A stretch of 64,000 bases of DNA. Origin: Notospermus geniculatus (Eukaryota; Nemertea; Pilidiophora; Heteronemertea; Lineidae). The notes below the pieces were generated by a model that ran no database searches, was not told the origin of the DNA, and saw only the letters and a list, made by a program, of their open reading frames with translations. Positions 46,101 to 56,678 of the stretch are shown here, one piece after another (the first letter of the stretch is position 1; each line of letters begins with the position of its first letter). The stretch is from NCBI GenBank assembly GCA_002633025.1, contig NMRB01000049.1, forward strand, positions 233,294 through 297,293, given 5' to 3'. A program made the position numbers and the translations under genes.

Positions 46101-49100
46101 TTGAGGTCGCCTTCCCGCCAAGGTAAATTTTGGCACATTTTCCCTGAACAATTGAAGACTCTACTCTAGAAAAGGTGAAATACACGAGTCGATCTTAGTA
46201 AATATCAAGGAAAGGACTTGAACACACTGCTGAACCATCTCCAAATAAATGAGATATGTAGTAAATGATGAGGAGCTTGACCTACGATAGCCCAGCTGTC
46301 AAATTTCAAACTTCTATTTTCTATTCAGTTACCCATACAGTGAGGATACGAACGACGGGACGTCATACATGAAAACCCGCTGCCCGGCATGGTGTGATCG
46401 AATTGTGATGAACAGCAGTGCTCAGGATTTCATGGCATCGGTAAATTTTTAAGCCTATTCAACCTTACATACTCCATGCTGGTCAACAAAGTTGGCGGTG
46501 AATGTGAATGTTTGTGCCTCCAGTACCATACATGAGGACATGACTCCTACTGCTGAAATTTGCTTCATAATGAAGATTTTGTAGACTTTTCTGGCCAACT
46601 ATGGCCAAGAATATTTGATGTTGGAGAATTGGAACTCTATGTCAATTAAACCTTGTTTTTCCCTTCCAGAGTATGCCTGTAGATTACAGTGTGATTGGAC
46701 CAAGTATATGCATGGGCGATCACAAGGTAGTATGATATCGAAGAAGGTTGTCTCTTGATTTCTTTGTCCGTCATTCAGACTTACATGTAGTCATAGTGGA
46801 TAAATATGGAAAAAAATATCAAATGAACTTCATGATATGATATTGTTCTAGCGTTTAGTGACAAAAGGAAAATAGTTTGTTCGTTTTCTTGCACATTCAA
46901 GTTATTGTCTTTTCCATTACAGCCAATATATCTACACTTCCACATGCGAACCGGCACAGGTATGCTTCCGATGAAGACCTCCCCGATGATGCGTCGACGC
47001 ATGATCTCCATATCAGAAAGATGAAGATGACTACTCTAGGGATGATTGATTAGAATCATTTCTACTGGAATTATTCAATAACAGATCATTGTATTATTCA
47101 AACGGCCAATTTTATTTGAAACATTGGAAAATGAGGGTTCAACTGCGATGTTATCAGTGAAATAAAGGTGTGCCCAAAACAAAAATGTGGTTTATTATTG
47201 TATTATCCAATATTATTTCACATGTTATGTAGAGCCTAATAACAGAATTGGTTCACAGGGCTTGGACCCTAGTCTTAATTAAAATGAGATAAATTTCTCA
47301 TCCTACAGCTAATGAAAGTTCATGCATCTCATGAGATTTGTTCTAAAGTGTAATATATCCATTGTTTTATTATGTACCAATGCGAATTTATTGTCATGTG
47401 CTCAGTGTAATGTAGGTTTTTTGTAAGTCATAATTTTTTATTCGCCCCATAAATGCACACTTCACTGAGCCTCTTCATTGGAGACAAATCATAAATATCT
47501 AGATAGTTGATGTATGTAGTGCATGCCATGTATTTTATTTTCAACCTGAAGATGACATGCACTTTATCCATTTGGAAGTCATCCTCTCAGCTACAGTAGT
47601 TCCATCTATACTTGGTTTGTGGAAACTATGGGATTGACAACTGCAGTTCCTTTCACCAATGAAATAATGCAGTTATTTCTGTCTTTTCGGGATATGAGAG
47701 TGGCCAGTTGAAACAAAGATTGTATAAAATTATGATTCTACCTTTTCAGGCACTTGGAAGTATATATTTTGTCCATGAATCAGTAAAAGATGTACAGATA
47801 TGGAACTTTGAAAGTTAGTCTAATCACATACTTCACCAGCTACTTAGACTCCACTTAAGTTCACATTTCTCAATCTCCATCTTTCCAGCCCACTTTAACT
47901 GTGGGTCCACTAAACCTCATTTAGAGACATTGAAAATACTGAACTTGTCAGACTGCAGAGTGATTTTCTGTCACCGGGTGAACTTTCCCATTTCAAACTT
48001 TCAGAGCATGGTTTCGTGCCAGTTGATGGCAAAGAGGTAAGAAGTGATTTCTTCCTATCACAATTTCTACTGCTATACCGAAGTCAAAGAGATTTCCCTC
48101 ACTTATCGAACTGCCACAAAATGAGATTATTCATTTTCTCTAAAATTAAGTGAGAAAGCTTTGATTCATAGAAAAACAAACTTTGAACTCAATTTCTTGC
48201 ACGTCCTTGCATTTACCTGTACTCAAATTCTGCTGAGTTTTGGACATATCTGCATTTCAGGTGCTATCGGGTAACATAGAAACAGTGCCAATAAAAGAGA
48301 AGGCAAAATTTCCAAAGGAGTTCTTCCCAGAGGTTAGAATTTGGTTATCAGTGACTACACATTATAATCATTGATTGGTATTTCTGTTGCATCTAAATTC
48401 TAACTGACTTCCATTTACATTCCTAACACTTCGGGTCTTTCTGTCATTCTTCGCTAAACAAACTGGCACCTTTTCGAGTTCAAAGTTGAGAATGTTCTTA
48501 CTTCAAACTGGATCATCATACACGGAACAAATTTCCGCATGGATTCAACTTTGAGTGAAAATTATACTGCATATGTGCATGTGCTGTACGTTATCTTTTT
48601 TCATCTTTCCAGTGTCGCTGGTCCAGGAAGGGATTTATACGAACTCGATGGATGGTGAACAACAGGTATGGGTTCTGTTTCTGAGGTCTTAATGATTTTG
48701 ATAATCTGTCAGATATTTGGCATGAAGAAGTTACAGCAGTTGATGAAAAGAATGACAGGCACTGTAGCAGAAGCCTTATCAGCAGATTTCTGTACTTTTT
48801 TTCAGTGTGTTCGACCTCGTGAACATTCATCTCTTCCACGACGCATCAAATTTTATCTCCATGGAATCTGTAAGTATCAACTTACAGATGGATGAGCTTA
48901 TTCAGTAACTAAAAACCATGTAAGCTTATCTGACTGCATCTTGAGGCCCGACATCTAAGAACCACCAACTACCTCAGGATGCTGTGACTGAATTTTGAAG
49001 AAAAAGGCACATTATACTCAAAATTTTCATTCTTTAACTTCGTCTTCATTGATTTCCTCTTCAGAGTCCATCATGTTATTCACAATATCGAAGAAAGGCA

Positions 49101-52100
49101 CTGGAATACACTTTAAATCGGTGAGTACTTACCGGTACTTAAAATTTGGTTGTGTCTAGGCTTACCAAGAAGTTCATTGACTTTGTGGACAGTTGTTCTT
49201 GCAGGAATCGAATCCATGACCTCCAAGAACTGCTGATGAAACCTATAGAATTTCATCATAGTCTTTTACCAGTATTTGTATTGTTGTTACATCTCATGTT
49301 TTTATTTGGTTTCAGGCTAGAAAATGACGGCTTAGATAATGTTCCCATGTTCATGTTTGGAGACTTCAACTTCAGGCTTGACATGTACCACTTAACTAAG
49401 GTACGGTATGTGGGAAAGTAACTGTAGACTGATGGTCATATTTGAATATGCTGAAAGGACACTCATGTAATCTATGGTATAACTGGGCAGTGCAAATACG
49501 TGTACGGTAATCTCATAATTCAGCAAGTGGTGCAAAAAAGATGAGGCGAAGGAGGAAGTGAGGCTCAGGGATAGATGCTGAATGGTGGTCACTTGTGGTA
49601 TTCATAGCATATCAATCCTATTTTCAGAGATTAACGGACAAAACCACTGTGTACAGCACGAAAAATAAGAAAAATGAACTCTCACAGCTAATGTATAAAG
49701 ACTCAAGTAACTCAGACAAGGTGAGGGAAAAAGATGTCTGTTTGTGACTGACATAAATTGAGATTCACAAATCCCAAATGAATGCCCTTTCCAACAATAG
49801 CTGAATCAAGAATTCCTACCTATGCCGATCGCCAAAGTTTTAGGGCCGTATTCAAAAAGGGTGTTTAAGACTTAGACACGTGTAACTTCGTCAAATTCAT
49901 GGTGGAAGTGTGTGCATTTCGTGAAGTTACACGCGTCTAAGTCTTAATCGCGCGATGATCACCCTTTTTGAATACGGCCCTTAAAGGTTCAATTCAGTGG
50001 CAGAATTAATCTTGAGTTTCGCTTACGAATTTTTGATATGGTGCAGATATAGACTGTACTGTCATTGTGTTGTCAAACTTATTCAGATGGTGCTAACAGT
50101 TGAGAAGAAAGCATTTGATCATCATGACCGACACCACGATGTTTTCTCAAAAGAACGATGGGTGAGTACACCATGATGAAAAGATCAATGAACAGTTGGC
50201 ATTTTGGCCTCTTACTTGACGGTGAAGTGTTCATTTCCTATTTCGATTCATTTGAATCATCAATGTTGATGGTGTAGCTGATGCATCATGATTGACACCC
50301 AGCTTTCAATTCTGAGTTAGATTCTATGACCGCTGTTGTCATTTTGAATGGCTGCGATCATCCTTAAGCATTTGGCCTTCATATTTCCTGTATTGTTTTA
50401 TTCCAGCTCCTAGATTATGACTTAGAACTGAAGGCGTTCCATGACAGACTGCATGAATTTGAGGTCGCCTTCCCGCCAAGGTAAATTTTGGCACATTTTC
50501 CCTGAACAATTGAAGACTCTACTCTAGAAAAGGTGCAATACACGAGTCGATCTTAGTTAATAGTATTATCAAGCAAAGGACTTGAACACACCACTGAACC
50601 ATCTCCAAATAAATGAGATCTGTAGTAAATGATGAGGAGCATGATCTACGATAGCCCAGCTGTCAAGTTTCAAACTTCGATTTTTTATTCAGTTACCCAT
50701 ACAGTGAAGATACGAACGACGGAACGTCATACATGAAAACCCGCTGCCCGGCATGGTGTGATCGAATTGTGATGAACAGCAGTGCTCAGGATTTCATGGC
50801 ATCGGTAAATTGTTTAGCCTATTCAACCTTACATACTCCATGCTGCTCAACAAAGTCGGTGGTGAATGTGAATGTTGTGTGCCTCCACTATCATACATGA
50901 GGACATGACTCCTACTCCTGAAATTTGCTTCAAATTGATGATTTTGTAGACTTTTCTGGCCAACTATGGCCAAGAATATTTGATGTTGGAGAATTGGAAC
51001 TCTATGTCAATTAAACCTTGTTTTTCCCTTCCAGAGTATGCCTGTAGACTACAGTGTGATTGGACCAAGTATATGCATGGGCGATCACAAGGTAGTGTGA
51101 TATCGAAGAAGGTTGTCTCTTGATTTCTTCGTCCGTCATTCAGACTTACATGTAGTCATAGTGGATAAATATGGAAAAAAATATCAAATGAACTTCATGA
51201 TATGATATTATTCTAGCGTTTAGTGACAATAAGAAAATGGTTTGTTCGTTTTTTCTTGCACGTTCAAGTTATTGTCTTTTCCATTGCAGCCAATATATCT
51301 ACACTTCCACATGCGAACCGGCACAGGTATGCTTCCGATGAAGACCTCCCCGATGATGCGTCGACGCATGATCTCCATAAATGGCGAGGAGCTGCAGGAC
51401 CAAACAATGGCTCACTTTGATATACATGAAAATGCAAAATTTGAAAAAGAACAAAAATTGCATCCCGACATACGTCGAAGTTTGAAAGGCCGTGTGTTGC
51501 GTGAAGCGCAGAATGGCCAGCCTGGCACGAAGAGTAAGGCTTTGTTTAGTGATGTGGCCCGTGATGTACTTCGTGCTGAACATGTTATCGGTGCATTTAA
51601 GTGGCATCATAAACGTCGTCTGCATGACTCATCCAGCGAGTCGTCTGATTACGAGGATGATGAGAATGAAAATTTAACCGATATTGAAGAATTACCTGTA
51701 GATGAGGAATCAGTTCAGGTCAAAATACCTGAGTCTGAACCCAGAAATGATCTGTCTGTTAATTCTGAAAGTACTGGGGCCCAAAAACGAGAATCAAATA
51801 CAAATTCTAGTCACGAATCCCCTGGCCAGGATATTGTAATTATGATGGACAAGAAATCTGATTCTGTGGTTGTAGTACACAACAAAACATCTGCAGAAGA
51901 CACTGTACTGTCAGCAGAGCAACCACTTTTAAATCAAACCCCAGATTGTACCGTCTCTGACCATAACTTGTCTGAGAAAGAGCTTCAGGATGCAGAAAAT
52001 GGCAACGTGACTAAAACCGACAGTGCTGACTCCGAGTCGACCAAACCTGGTGTTGTGAAGAAGAATCCCGTCCTAAATGTTGTAAAGAAATCCAGCATGT

Positions 52101-52123
52101 GCCCTTCGTGTGAAGTGCTGTAG
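28150..52123 (+). CDS. INPP5A: Inositol polyphosphate-5-phosphatase A (INPP5A)
   Basis: Hydrolyses the 5-phosphate of Ins(1,4,5)P3 and Ins(1,3,4,5)P4 at membranes, ending Ca2+ signalling. Exons 1-4: 28150-28212, 29467-29508, 41749-41849, 42110-42197. Exons 5-16 occur twice (see separate entries); exon 17 is 51290-52123. All junctions are GT-AG and in phase. Exons 1-4 plus the second copy give about 654 residues; the human protein is about 412. Hallmarks: LLVTANVGSIFED, FLALHCQEVGGKNYE, KWSRKGF-type CRWSRKGFIRTRW, LVNIHLFHDASN, catalytic FGDFNFRLD, RCPAWCDRIV and MGDHKP. The core ends near MISI, followed by a Ser/Glu/Asp-rich tail of about 245 residues that vertebrate INPP5A lacks. The tail ends CEVL, a CaaX box whose final Leu favours geranylgeranylation (human ends CVVQ). 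Intron 2 is 12.2 kb. Confidence 0.95.
28213..29466 (+). other. INPP5A intron 1 with two adjacent CRE palindromes
   Basis: TGACGTCA occurs at 29029-29036 and again at 29037-29044, directly abutting, with another TGACGT half nearby (about 28975). Overlapping TAGGCCTA and TACCGGTA are at 28524-28537. No exon is recognised. The CRE pair may be an intronic enhancer. Confidence 0.4.
30414..30639. repeat. Inverted repeat with one arm duplicated
   Basis: The left arm CAGGGCCGACCGCACAGAAAG is mirrored at about 30521-30553 and again at 30610-30639 (CTTTCTGTGCGGTCAGCCCTG). The right half (about 85 bases, including AACCCCGATAGGCACCGAAAG) is tandemly duplicated with few changes. Confidence 0.7.
31039..31976. 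mobile_element. 938-bp TIR element with 5-bp target duplication
   Basis: The termini CAGCGTTCTCGCCA and TGGCGAGAACGCTG are inverted copies, flanked on each side by ATACT (31034-31038 and 31977-31981). Subterminal CGTGGCGCAGCGCCACG forms a hairpin at the left, and CAGCGCCACG recurs at the right. Three GC-rich hairpins in series lie near 31838-31907. No intact transposase is visible. Superfamily not assigned. Confidence 0.7.
31838..31907. repeat. Cluster of three GC-rich hairpins
   Basis: In order: CTGGGGGAGACTCCCCCAG, then GGCGCGCCTACGGCGCGC, then TGCCGACTTCGTCGGCA. Each is a near-perfect stem with a short loop, packed within 70 bases inside the 938-bp element. Confidence 0.8.
35374..35455. 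repeat. Three-copy tandem repeat, 23-28 bp
   Basis: Three copies of ACTCCTCGAGTCATATTACG with small spacers (ACGTACAT, TACTTTGCAT). Each holds a CTCGAG palindrome. Confidence 0.8.
36024..36101. repeat. Short inverted repeat with GGTCCATATTCATAAA ends
   Basis: The left arm AGGGTCCATATTCATAAA is mirrored by TTTTATGAATATGGGTCC. Same end type as 25348-25467. Confidence 0.6.
37440..37700. repeat. Inverted-repeat element with GTTCACACT ends
   Basis: The left end TGTTCACACTTGTGG and right end GCCAGTGTGAACAA are inverted; internal GCGGT/ACCGC words are also mirrored. A further TGTTCACAC lies at about 37388. Likely a MITE. Confidence 0.5.
38302..40410. repeat. Direct duplication of ~0.9 kb split by a MITE and an N
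   Basis: Copy A is 38302-39202 and copy B is 39514-40410, both starting ACCAGCAGCGCAGGAGATAT and ending GACAAGTCGCTGATCTC. They differ by scattered substitutions and small indels. Between them is a MITE (39203-39512) and then the N at 39513. Each copy contains an inverted repeat near its 3' end (arms around GATC-GACTTAT and ATAAGGGTC-GTGACAAGTCG). The arrangement fits two haplotypes placed end to end. Confidence 0.8.
39203..39512. mobile_element. MITE with CAGGGTTC ends and CTTGAAAAGT repeats
   Basis: The ends CAGGGTTCGTACG and AAGAACCCTG are partly inverted. The interior is built of repeated CCTTGAAAAG/TCATTGAAAAG words. It sits exactly where copy A of the flanking duplication diverges from copy B, as expected if one haplotype carries the insertion. 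An ambiguous base follows at 39513. Confidence 0.6.
43395..47024 (+). CDS. INPP5A: INPP5A exons 5-16, first copy, with truncated exon 17
   Basis: Exons: 43395-43458, 43640-43671, 43901-43972, 44254-44306, 44448-44511, 44717-44772, 44966-45050, 45268-45360, 45729-45803, 46049-46122, 46329-46440, 46670-46726, then exon 17 from 46923. All open, with GT-AG sites. The block begins and ends in phase 0, so it can be included, skipped or repeated without a frameshift. At the duplication junction exon 17 runs into foreign sequence and reads ISISER then stop (TGA about 47022). That would give a complete catalytic core without the long tail or CaaX box. It encodes both catalytic motifs (FGDFNFRLD and PAWCDRI). 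Whether it is a real exon set or an assembly duplicate is undecided. Confidence 0.75.
45483..45624. repeat. Inverted-repeat element with GGGCCGTATTCAAAA ends, unit 1
   Basis: The left arm includes AGACTTAGACGCGTGTAACT, mirrored by AGTTACACGCGTCTAAGTCT on the right, in the intron before exon 13. The second duplication unit carries it at 49842-49984. Confidence 0.8.
47750..51289 (+). CDS. INPP5A: INPP5A exons 5-16, second copy
   Basis: Exons: 47750-47813, 48005-48036, 48261-48332, 48613-48665, 48806-48869, 49065-49120, 49316-49400, 49628-49720, 50087-50161, 50407-50480, 50693-50804, 51035-51091, followed by exon 17 at 51290. The coding parts are nearly identical to the first copy, with mostly silent changes, and all open. 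This copy connects to the full-length exon 17 with the CaaX tail. Confidence 0.9.
49842..49984. repeat. Inverted-repeat element with GGGCCGTATTCAAAA ends, unit 2
   Basis: Counterpart of 45483-45624 in the second duplication unit, with a few substitutions. Both arms are preserved. Confidence 0.8.
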
Positions 52124-53335
52124 TAAGCGTTGTTTCGATGTTGTTTCTATCCCGTAACCTGGTGTGTGTAAGTTTCGCATGATTTCTGCATGCTTTTTAA
52201 TTCAAATGGCATGTCATGAGCAGCTAACAAGTTCCTGGTAGAGGGTGATTCTGCTTTGCTCACATCCAAGTAAATTTGCTGGAATCTCTTATACAAAATG
52301 AGCATACTGGTATTAATTAGTCACATTAGTGTTTTGCATTTTGTACTTCGAAAATGATTCAGCTGTGTATGAGAGATCCTGGCAAACTTGGATGAAAGAG
52401 ACCACATACTTTCTGGCCCACTGTACACAGTCAAATTTTGGAAATTCAGGATCAGGGCCGATGGGGCTTCATGTCTAGACCCACAGTGTAAGCCTCTCCT
52501 GAGCAATTTCACTAATTCAGAGAATTTTCACCGTGTACGGAGGGCAACTTCCACTCTCCTGGCATTCATACTGATCATCAACACTCATTTCCACTTGGTA
52601 CTGAATTAATCGCCTGTCTATTCCTACATTTTACATCCTAACAACTTCATGATTTGGGAAGGTGTTGGTAGAACTAATGGGATAAGCTGTTAGCTGTAGT
52701 ATCGTGTGATTTGCTGTGGCATGATTACTTTTAAGATAACTTAATTTTATCGTTTTGTGGACCTAGAACAGAACTTCTCAAGAAAACATATCAGTTTAAT
52801 TTAAAAAATTCTCTCTGTTTGAGAACTTACTTGTCAATGACCTCAGTTGCCTGACCCTGACAAATTGACGTATCTTGCTCCGAGATGTTAGTTTTCTAAT
52901 ATATTTCCAGAATCATGCTTGATAATACAGAAGTGTTTCTGGTCCACAGGATATTTTATGCACAGATTTAGATTCCTTTCCTTGCACATAATGTAGCTGT
53001 GGTGATAATGCTGTGGTTGATCTTGAAAACTAAAAACCGAAATCTTCTCCCAGTTATAATTATTCCATAAAATAGACGTGATAGAGATTTGGCACATGTG
53101 ATATTTGATGGTCGGCTGTTTGTTGATTGTTTCTAAAACCACGCAGAAATGTTCTGTTCGCTTCTTTTGGAGATGAAGCCAACAGTTTCTAGATACTTTC
53201 TTTCATACTTGGCACCTTTTCACTCATCGTCTAAAAGTTGTACTCCCAGTGCCCCTCGTGAAAAGATCTGTGACCATAGTCTTGTTGTATGAATGATCTG
53301 GTTGTGGTTGGTCAAATAAATGTTTAGACAGTGTG
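52124..53335 (+). other. INPP5A 3' UTR with poly(A) signal
   Basis: Non-coding sequence after the TAG at 52121. A canonical AATAAA is at 53315-53320 and the likely transcript end is near 53335. Confidence 0.5.
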
Positions 53336-56300
53336 TTAAACTGTGATATGTTTATTGGAAATGTGGTATGAGTGAGATTTTGACTTCATAGAATGGATAG
53401 TGCCGTCACCGTCCCTCATGAAGTCGTCAAAATTGTTGAATATTCTGTGTGCAGCTTTTGTTTCAGAAATATTTAATCGGTTCAGTTTGAAGGAAGCAGT
53501 TCCAAACATTGTCTCTCCATCATTGAAAACGACCTTGAAGCTGGTATGAAAAGTTGCATCTGAGAAGATATTGATGTTTGATTTAAATGGGGGAAACTTA
53601 GGTTTCTGAACTCAAAGTAGATTTTTGTCGGTTAAATATCAGTACATGTAATCGGCTTTGACGTGTATTGAAGAATTTACTTCCTAGGGTGTATTGCTTG
53701 AAAGAGAAATATTAAATTTCCACAGCATTATATCACCACAGATACAGAGGATGAGGTACGGATGCATTTGAAAATCTTCTGCTCTTTGTTTGCGGAACTG
53801 TCGGATTACACTGGGTGATGTACGCTAGCTGGGAAAACATACCGGTACGTGTGAAGTAACCGGTACATGTATAGGCATGAATACCGTCGGCGTACTCAGT
53901 GTTTATTAGCATGAACATTGTCCATACGCATTGCATTGTACAATTGTGCCAGATTTTCAAATGCATCCATACAGAGATCACCTGGTTCTGGTATTTGATA
54001 CTCAAGACACCTACAATGTAGATAACCTTATTTTCCAGGTTATTTGTGTATTATTTGCATCGAATTGAATGCTTCATCAGTAAGATATGGGTCAAAGTTT
54101 CTTTATCAGAAATCTGAAAATTTTGTCTTGGTTGACTTCACGTGATTGTATCAAAAATGACTCACCAATAAATTTCGCTTGTATTTTGGAAATTTGGTTT
54201 ATGCACACACATCAGACAATACAGGTGGCCAGCTGGTGTTTTGTGTTGGTTGGACTGTCATTCGGTGACCCATGCACCCATATCTTTCTGATATTGCCAC
54301 CTCTAGTTAGAATTTCTCCAGTATTGTTTTCATTCGTTAGTCCAACCATTTACTTTCATTTATGACATGAACACTTTTAGGACTGACTACATGTAGTATA
54401 TCTCTTAAGTAAAATTTTCAGTGGAAGCATAAGTTCAAACTCATCTTCAATCTTAAAGGGCCTCTAGAGGCAGCTCGCCATTAGGCTACTATCAGTACCG
54501 GTTCTTCGGCCAGGCGGCGCCACTTTAACGTAATAATCACTAGTACGAGGTATTCAACCTGGGTTTTCCCCGTGGTTTTCCCCTGCCATGCTGGCTGCCT
54601 CTAGAGGCCCTTTAACATGACAGTTTTCTTCACAAATTGGCTCTCTATGGGCAACTCAGCCATAGAAAACTTCTGGCATAAGTCCTATGGAAACCAACAA
54701 TGGTGAATTGCCCATTGAGAGACAATTTGTACAGGAAACTCTCACAAACTTCACATGTAAAGCATGGTGAAGGTCAAATCACAGATCTACTGGTCTGTGA
54801 GTTAATCACTGGATACCGTATACACCGGTAATATTTTTTCATGTACAGTCCTTCAAGTGTTAATTTGTCTTGGTTTGCCGCATGTTTTCCTGCCATTTTA
54901 TATACCCCTGATTTTGTGCCCCATTTCTTCTATAAGTTTTGGAAAAGCATACATGTACATACATCCACTTACCGACTAATTACTGGCCAATGCTGATGAC
55001 ATACTTTCTCAGGCTAACACACTTCAGAATTGTAGGTACCGGTAATTCAAAAATTCATTTATTATTCCTGAATTACAGATTGAAAAAGAGCTACAGATTC
55101 TTCAGCCACCACTTGGCAGTTCGCTTTGTTTTGATGTTGCAAAATTTGCTTTATTTTATTCACATGCTCCATGACACTGCTTTCCATAGTGGCGTGTCCA
55201 TTCAGCATAATTGTTACATTGCACCTTTATTAGCAGTTATCAATTTGGCTATAGTGTTTCTGCTTTATATGGTCAGCCTTGTTATGAATCTGAATGTTGT
55301 CACATTGCCTGGGATAGAATTACTAAAAATCTCTTCACCGCAAGCTTGGAATTCAGGCATTCTGTTCTCATCAGACACCAGCAGTTATTGAAATCTGTAA
55401 TCTTATCAACATATTTTAACGTGAAATTGTACAACCAAACACACTAGGGTACTTTTGGACATGGACAGGGGTAAATGTATTTAAAGGAAAGGTGGTTGTC
55501 AGACTTGGTGTTGGCCTAGACAAAGTTTGGTAGTCAGGATTTAGATTAGATGGTGATGAATGCATTCTTTGGTTAATGTTCTGGTCATGGTTTCTTTATG
55601 GTAAATCTGGAGAGTTTTGAATATTTCCTTGTTTTATTTGAATGCATCGTGCTGGTTTCTGTTTGAAAACTAGTTATAGTATACCCACTCCTTGGAAACT
55701 TCAAACATCACAACACCGTGGTTTTGCTTCAGAAAAACTATGAATCTGGAGAACTTTTCATGTTATGACCATCTGATATGAGGTTAATGGCACATATTAT
55801 TTGTGTGATTTTGAGAAAAGATCCCTTTAGTCTATAACGTCCCCCACATTTACTATTCATTATGTAATCAAGGTGACATTCGCATTCTATCACTGCAGCT
55901 TCAAGGTCATTTATGGAGATAATGGTTGGACTGAGGATTGAAAATACTTGTCTTTCAGCATATGAGTTCTGTAAAATGGGCGATTTTGCTATCTTGGAGA
56001 TACGTGTACATATTTCAATCAGATGTCTGTTGAAGATCAGGAATATACCGGTATCTTACATTTTAAATTTGTATCTGCCAAAATTGAAATACCGTAAAGT
56101 TAACTGATGTGGGTGAAGAAAAAAGTGGCTTTTCAGTTTCAAGCAAAATTGTCGCCAAAATTAGCAATATCACCCCATTATACAGTACTCAAGAGATATA
56201 CCAGATATAGCTATTCTGCTTCGTATATATTTTGAGAAGACAAACTTCCAATGAGAGACTAAAAACTGCCAGTTGTGTGTCAAAATCATGGCTATAGAAC

Positions 56301-56490
56301 ATGGCTTATGCAGCAGTTCACAAATTATTTCAGATCATCTCGGTTAACTTGATAGATTTTTGCATTTCAATTGGTGTTACGCCTGAAAATATTCGAAGAA
56401 GTGACTGTGTTATGAGTTGCTATTCTTATACATCATTATTTTCTCCCATCCCAGTAAATGTCTGCCTAATTTCCACTTAATCCATTTCAG
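53336..56490. other. Non-coding; possible INPP5A alternative intron
   Basis: Contains a MITE (54452-54615), three TACCGGTA sites (53840, 55037 and, further on, 56046) and several TACATGTA sites. Open frames up to 150 codons are AT-rich and unlike known proteins. If the exon at 56491 belongs to INPP5A, this is intronic. Confidence 0.4.
54452..54615. mobile_element. TTAA-flanked MITE (piggyBac-like), copy 2
   Basis: Same termini and interior as 9066-9216, bounded by TTAA on each side. It differs by a 13-bp internal duplication (GGTTTTCCCC repeated) and a few substitutions. This shows a multi-copy, recently spread family. Confidence 0.85.
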
Positions 56491-56678
56491 CTAAAGTACC
56501 GCCATCAGAATCTCCCACATCGTCAACCGTTTCCAAGGAAACCGAGGAGATGCCACGCCCTATATCCATCCAGGTACCTGAGCAGCAGGTCCGCATCTCT
56601 CAAATCGAATCAACGAAATATATCCACGTGCGGCAGAATGGTGAATCTGTGCGTGTTTTCCGTGAGACTTCAGTGTAG
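56491..56678 (+). CDS. Candidate alternative last exon of INPP5A (or exon of an unknown gene)
   Basis: After a good acceptor (CCATTTCAG) the phase-1 frame reads KVPPSESPTSSTVSKE and so on for 62 codons, ending VFRETSV then TAG. A donor of fitting phase exists inside INPP5A exon 17 at 51533/51534 (AGA/GTAAGG, phase 1). Splicing would replace the acidic tail and CaaX box by this Ser/Glu-rich segment, giving a non-prenylated isoform. No domain is recognised. That it is the last exon of another, unseen gene is an equal possibility. Confidence 0.45.

Larger units (their letters stand above)
42647..51379. repeat. Tandem duplication of INPP5A exons 5-16 (two ~4.37-kb units)
   Basis: Unit 1 is 42647-47012 (4366 bp) and unit 2 is 47013-51379 (4367 bp). 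They are direct repeats with scattered substitutions and balanced small indels. Unit 1 ends inside exon 17 (after CTCCATA) and unit 2 starts at TCAGAAAGATG without any N. Every exon of the block is intact in both units. Either a recent genomic duplication or two alleles joined in assembly. Confidence 0.95.

Noticed and set aside
54939-55391. 150-codon + strand frame
   Set aside because: AT-rich, hydrophobic without a coherent membrane topology, no homology recognised.
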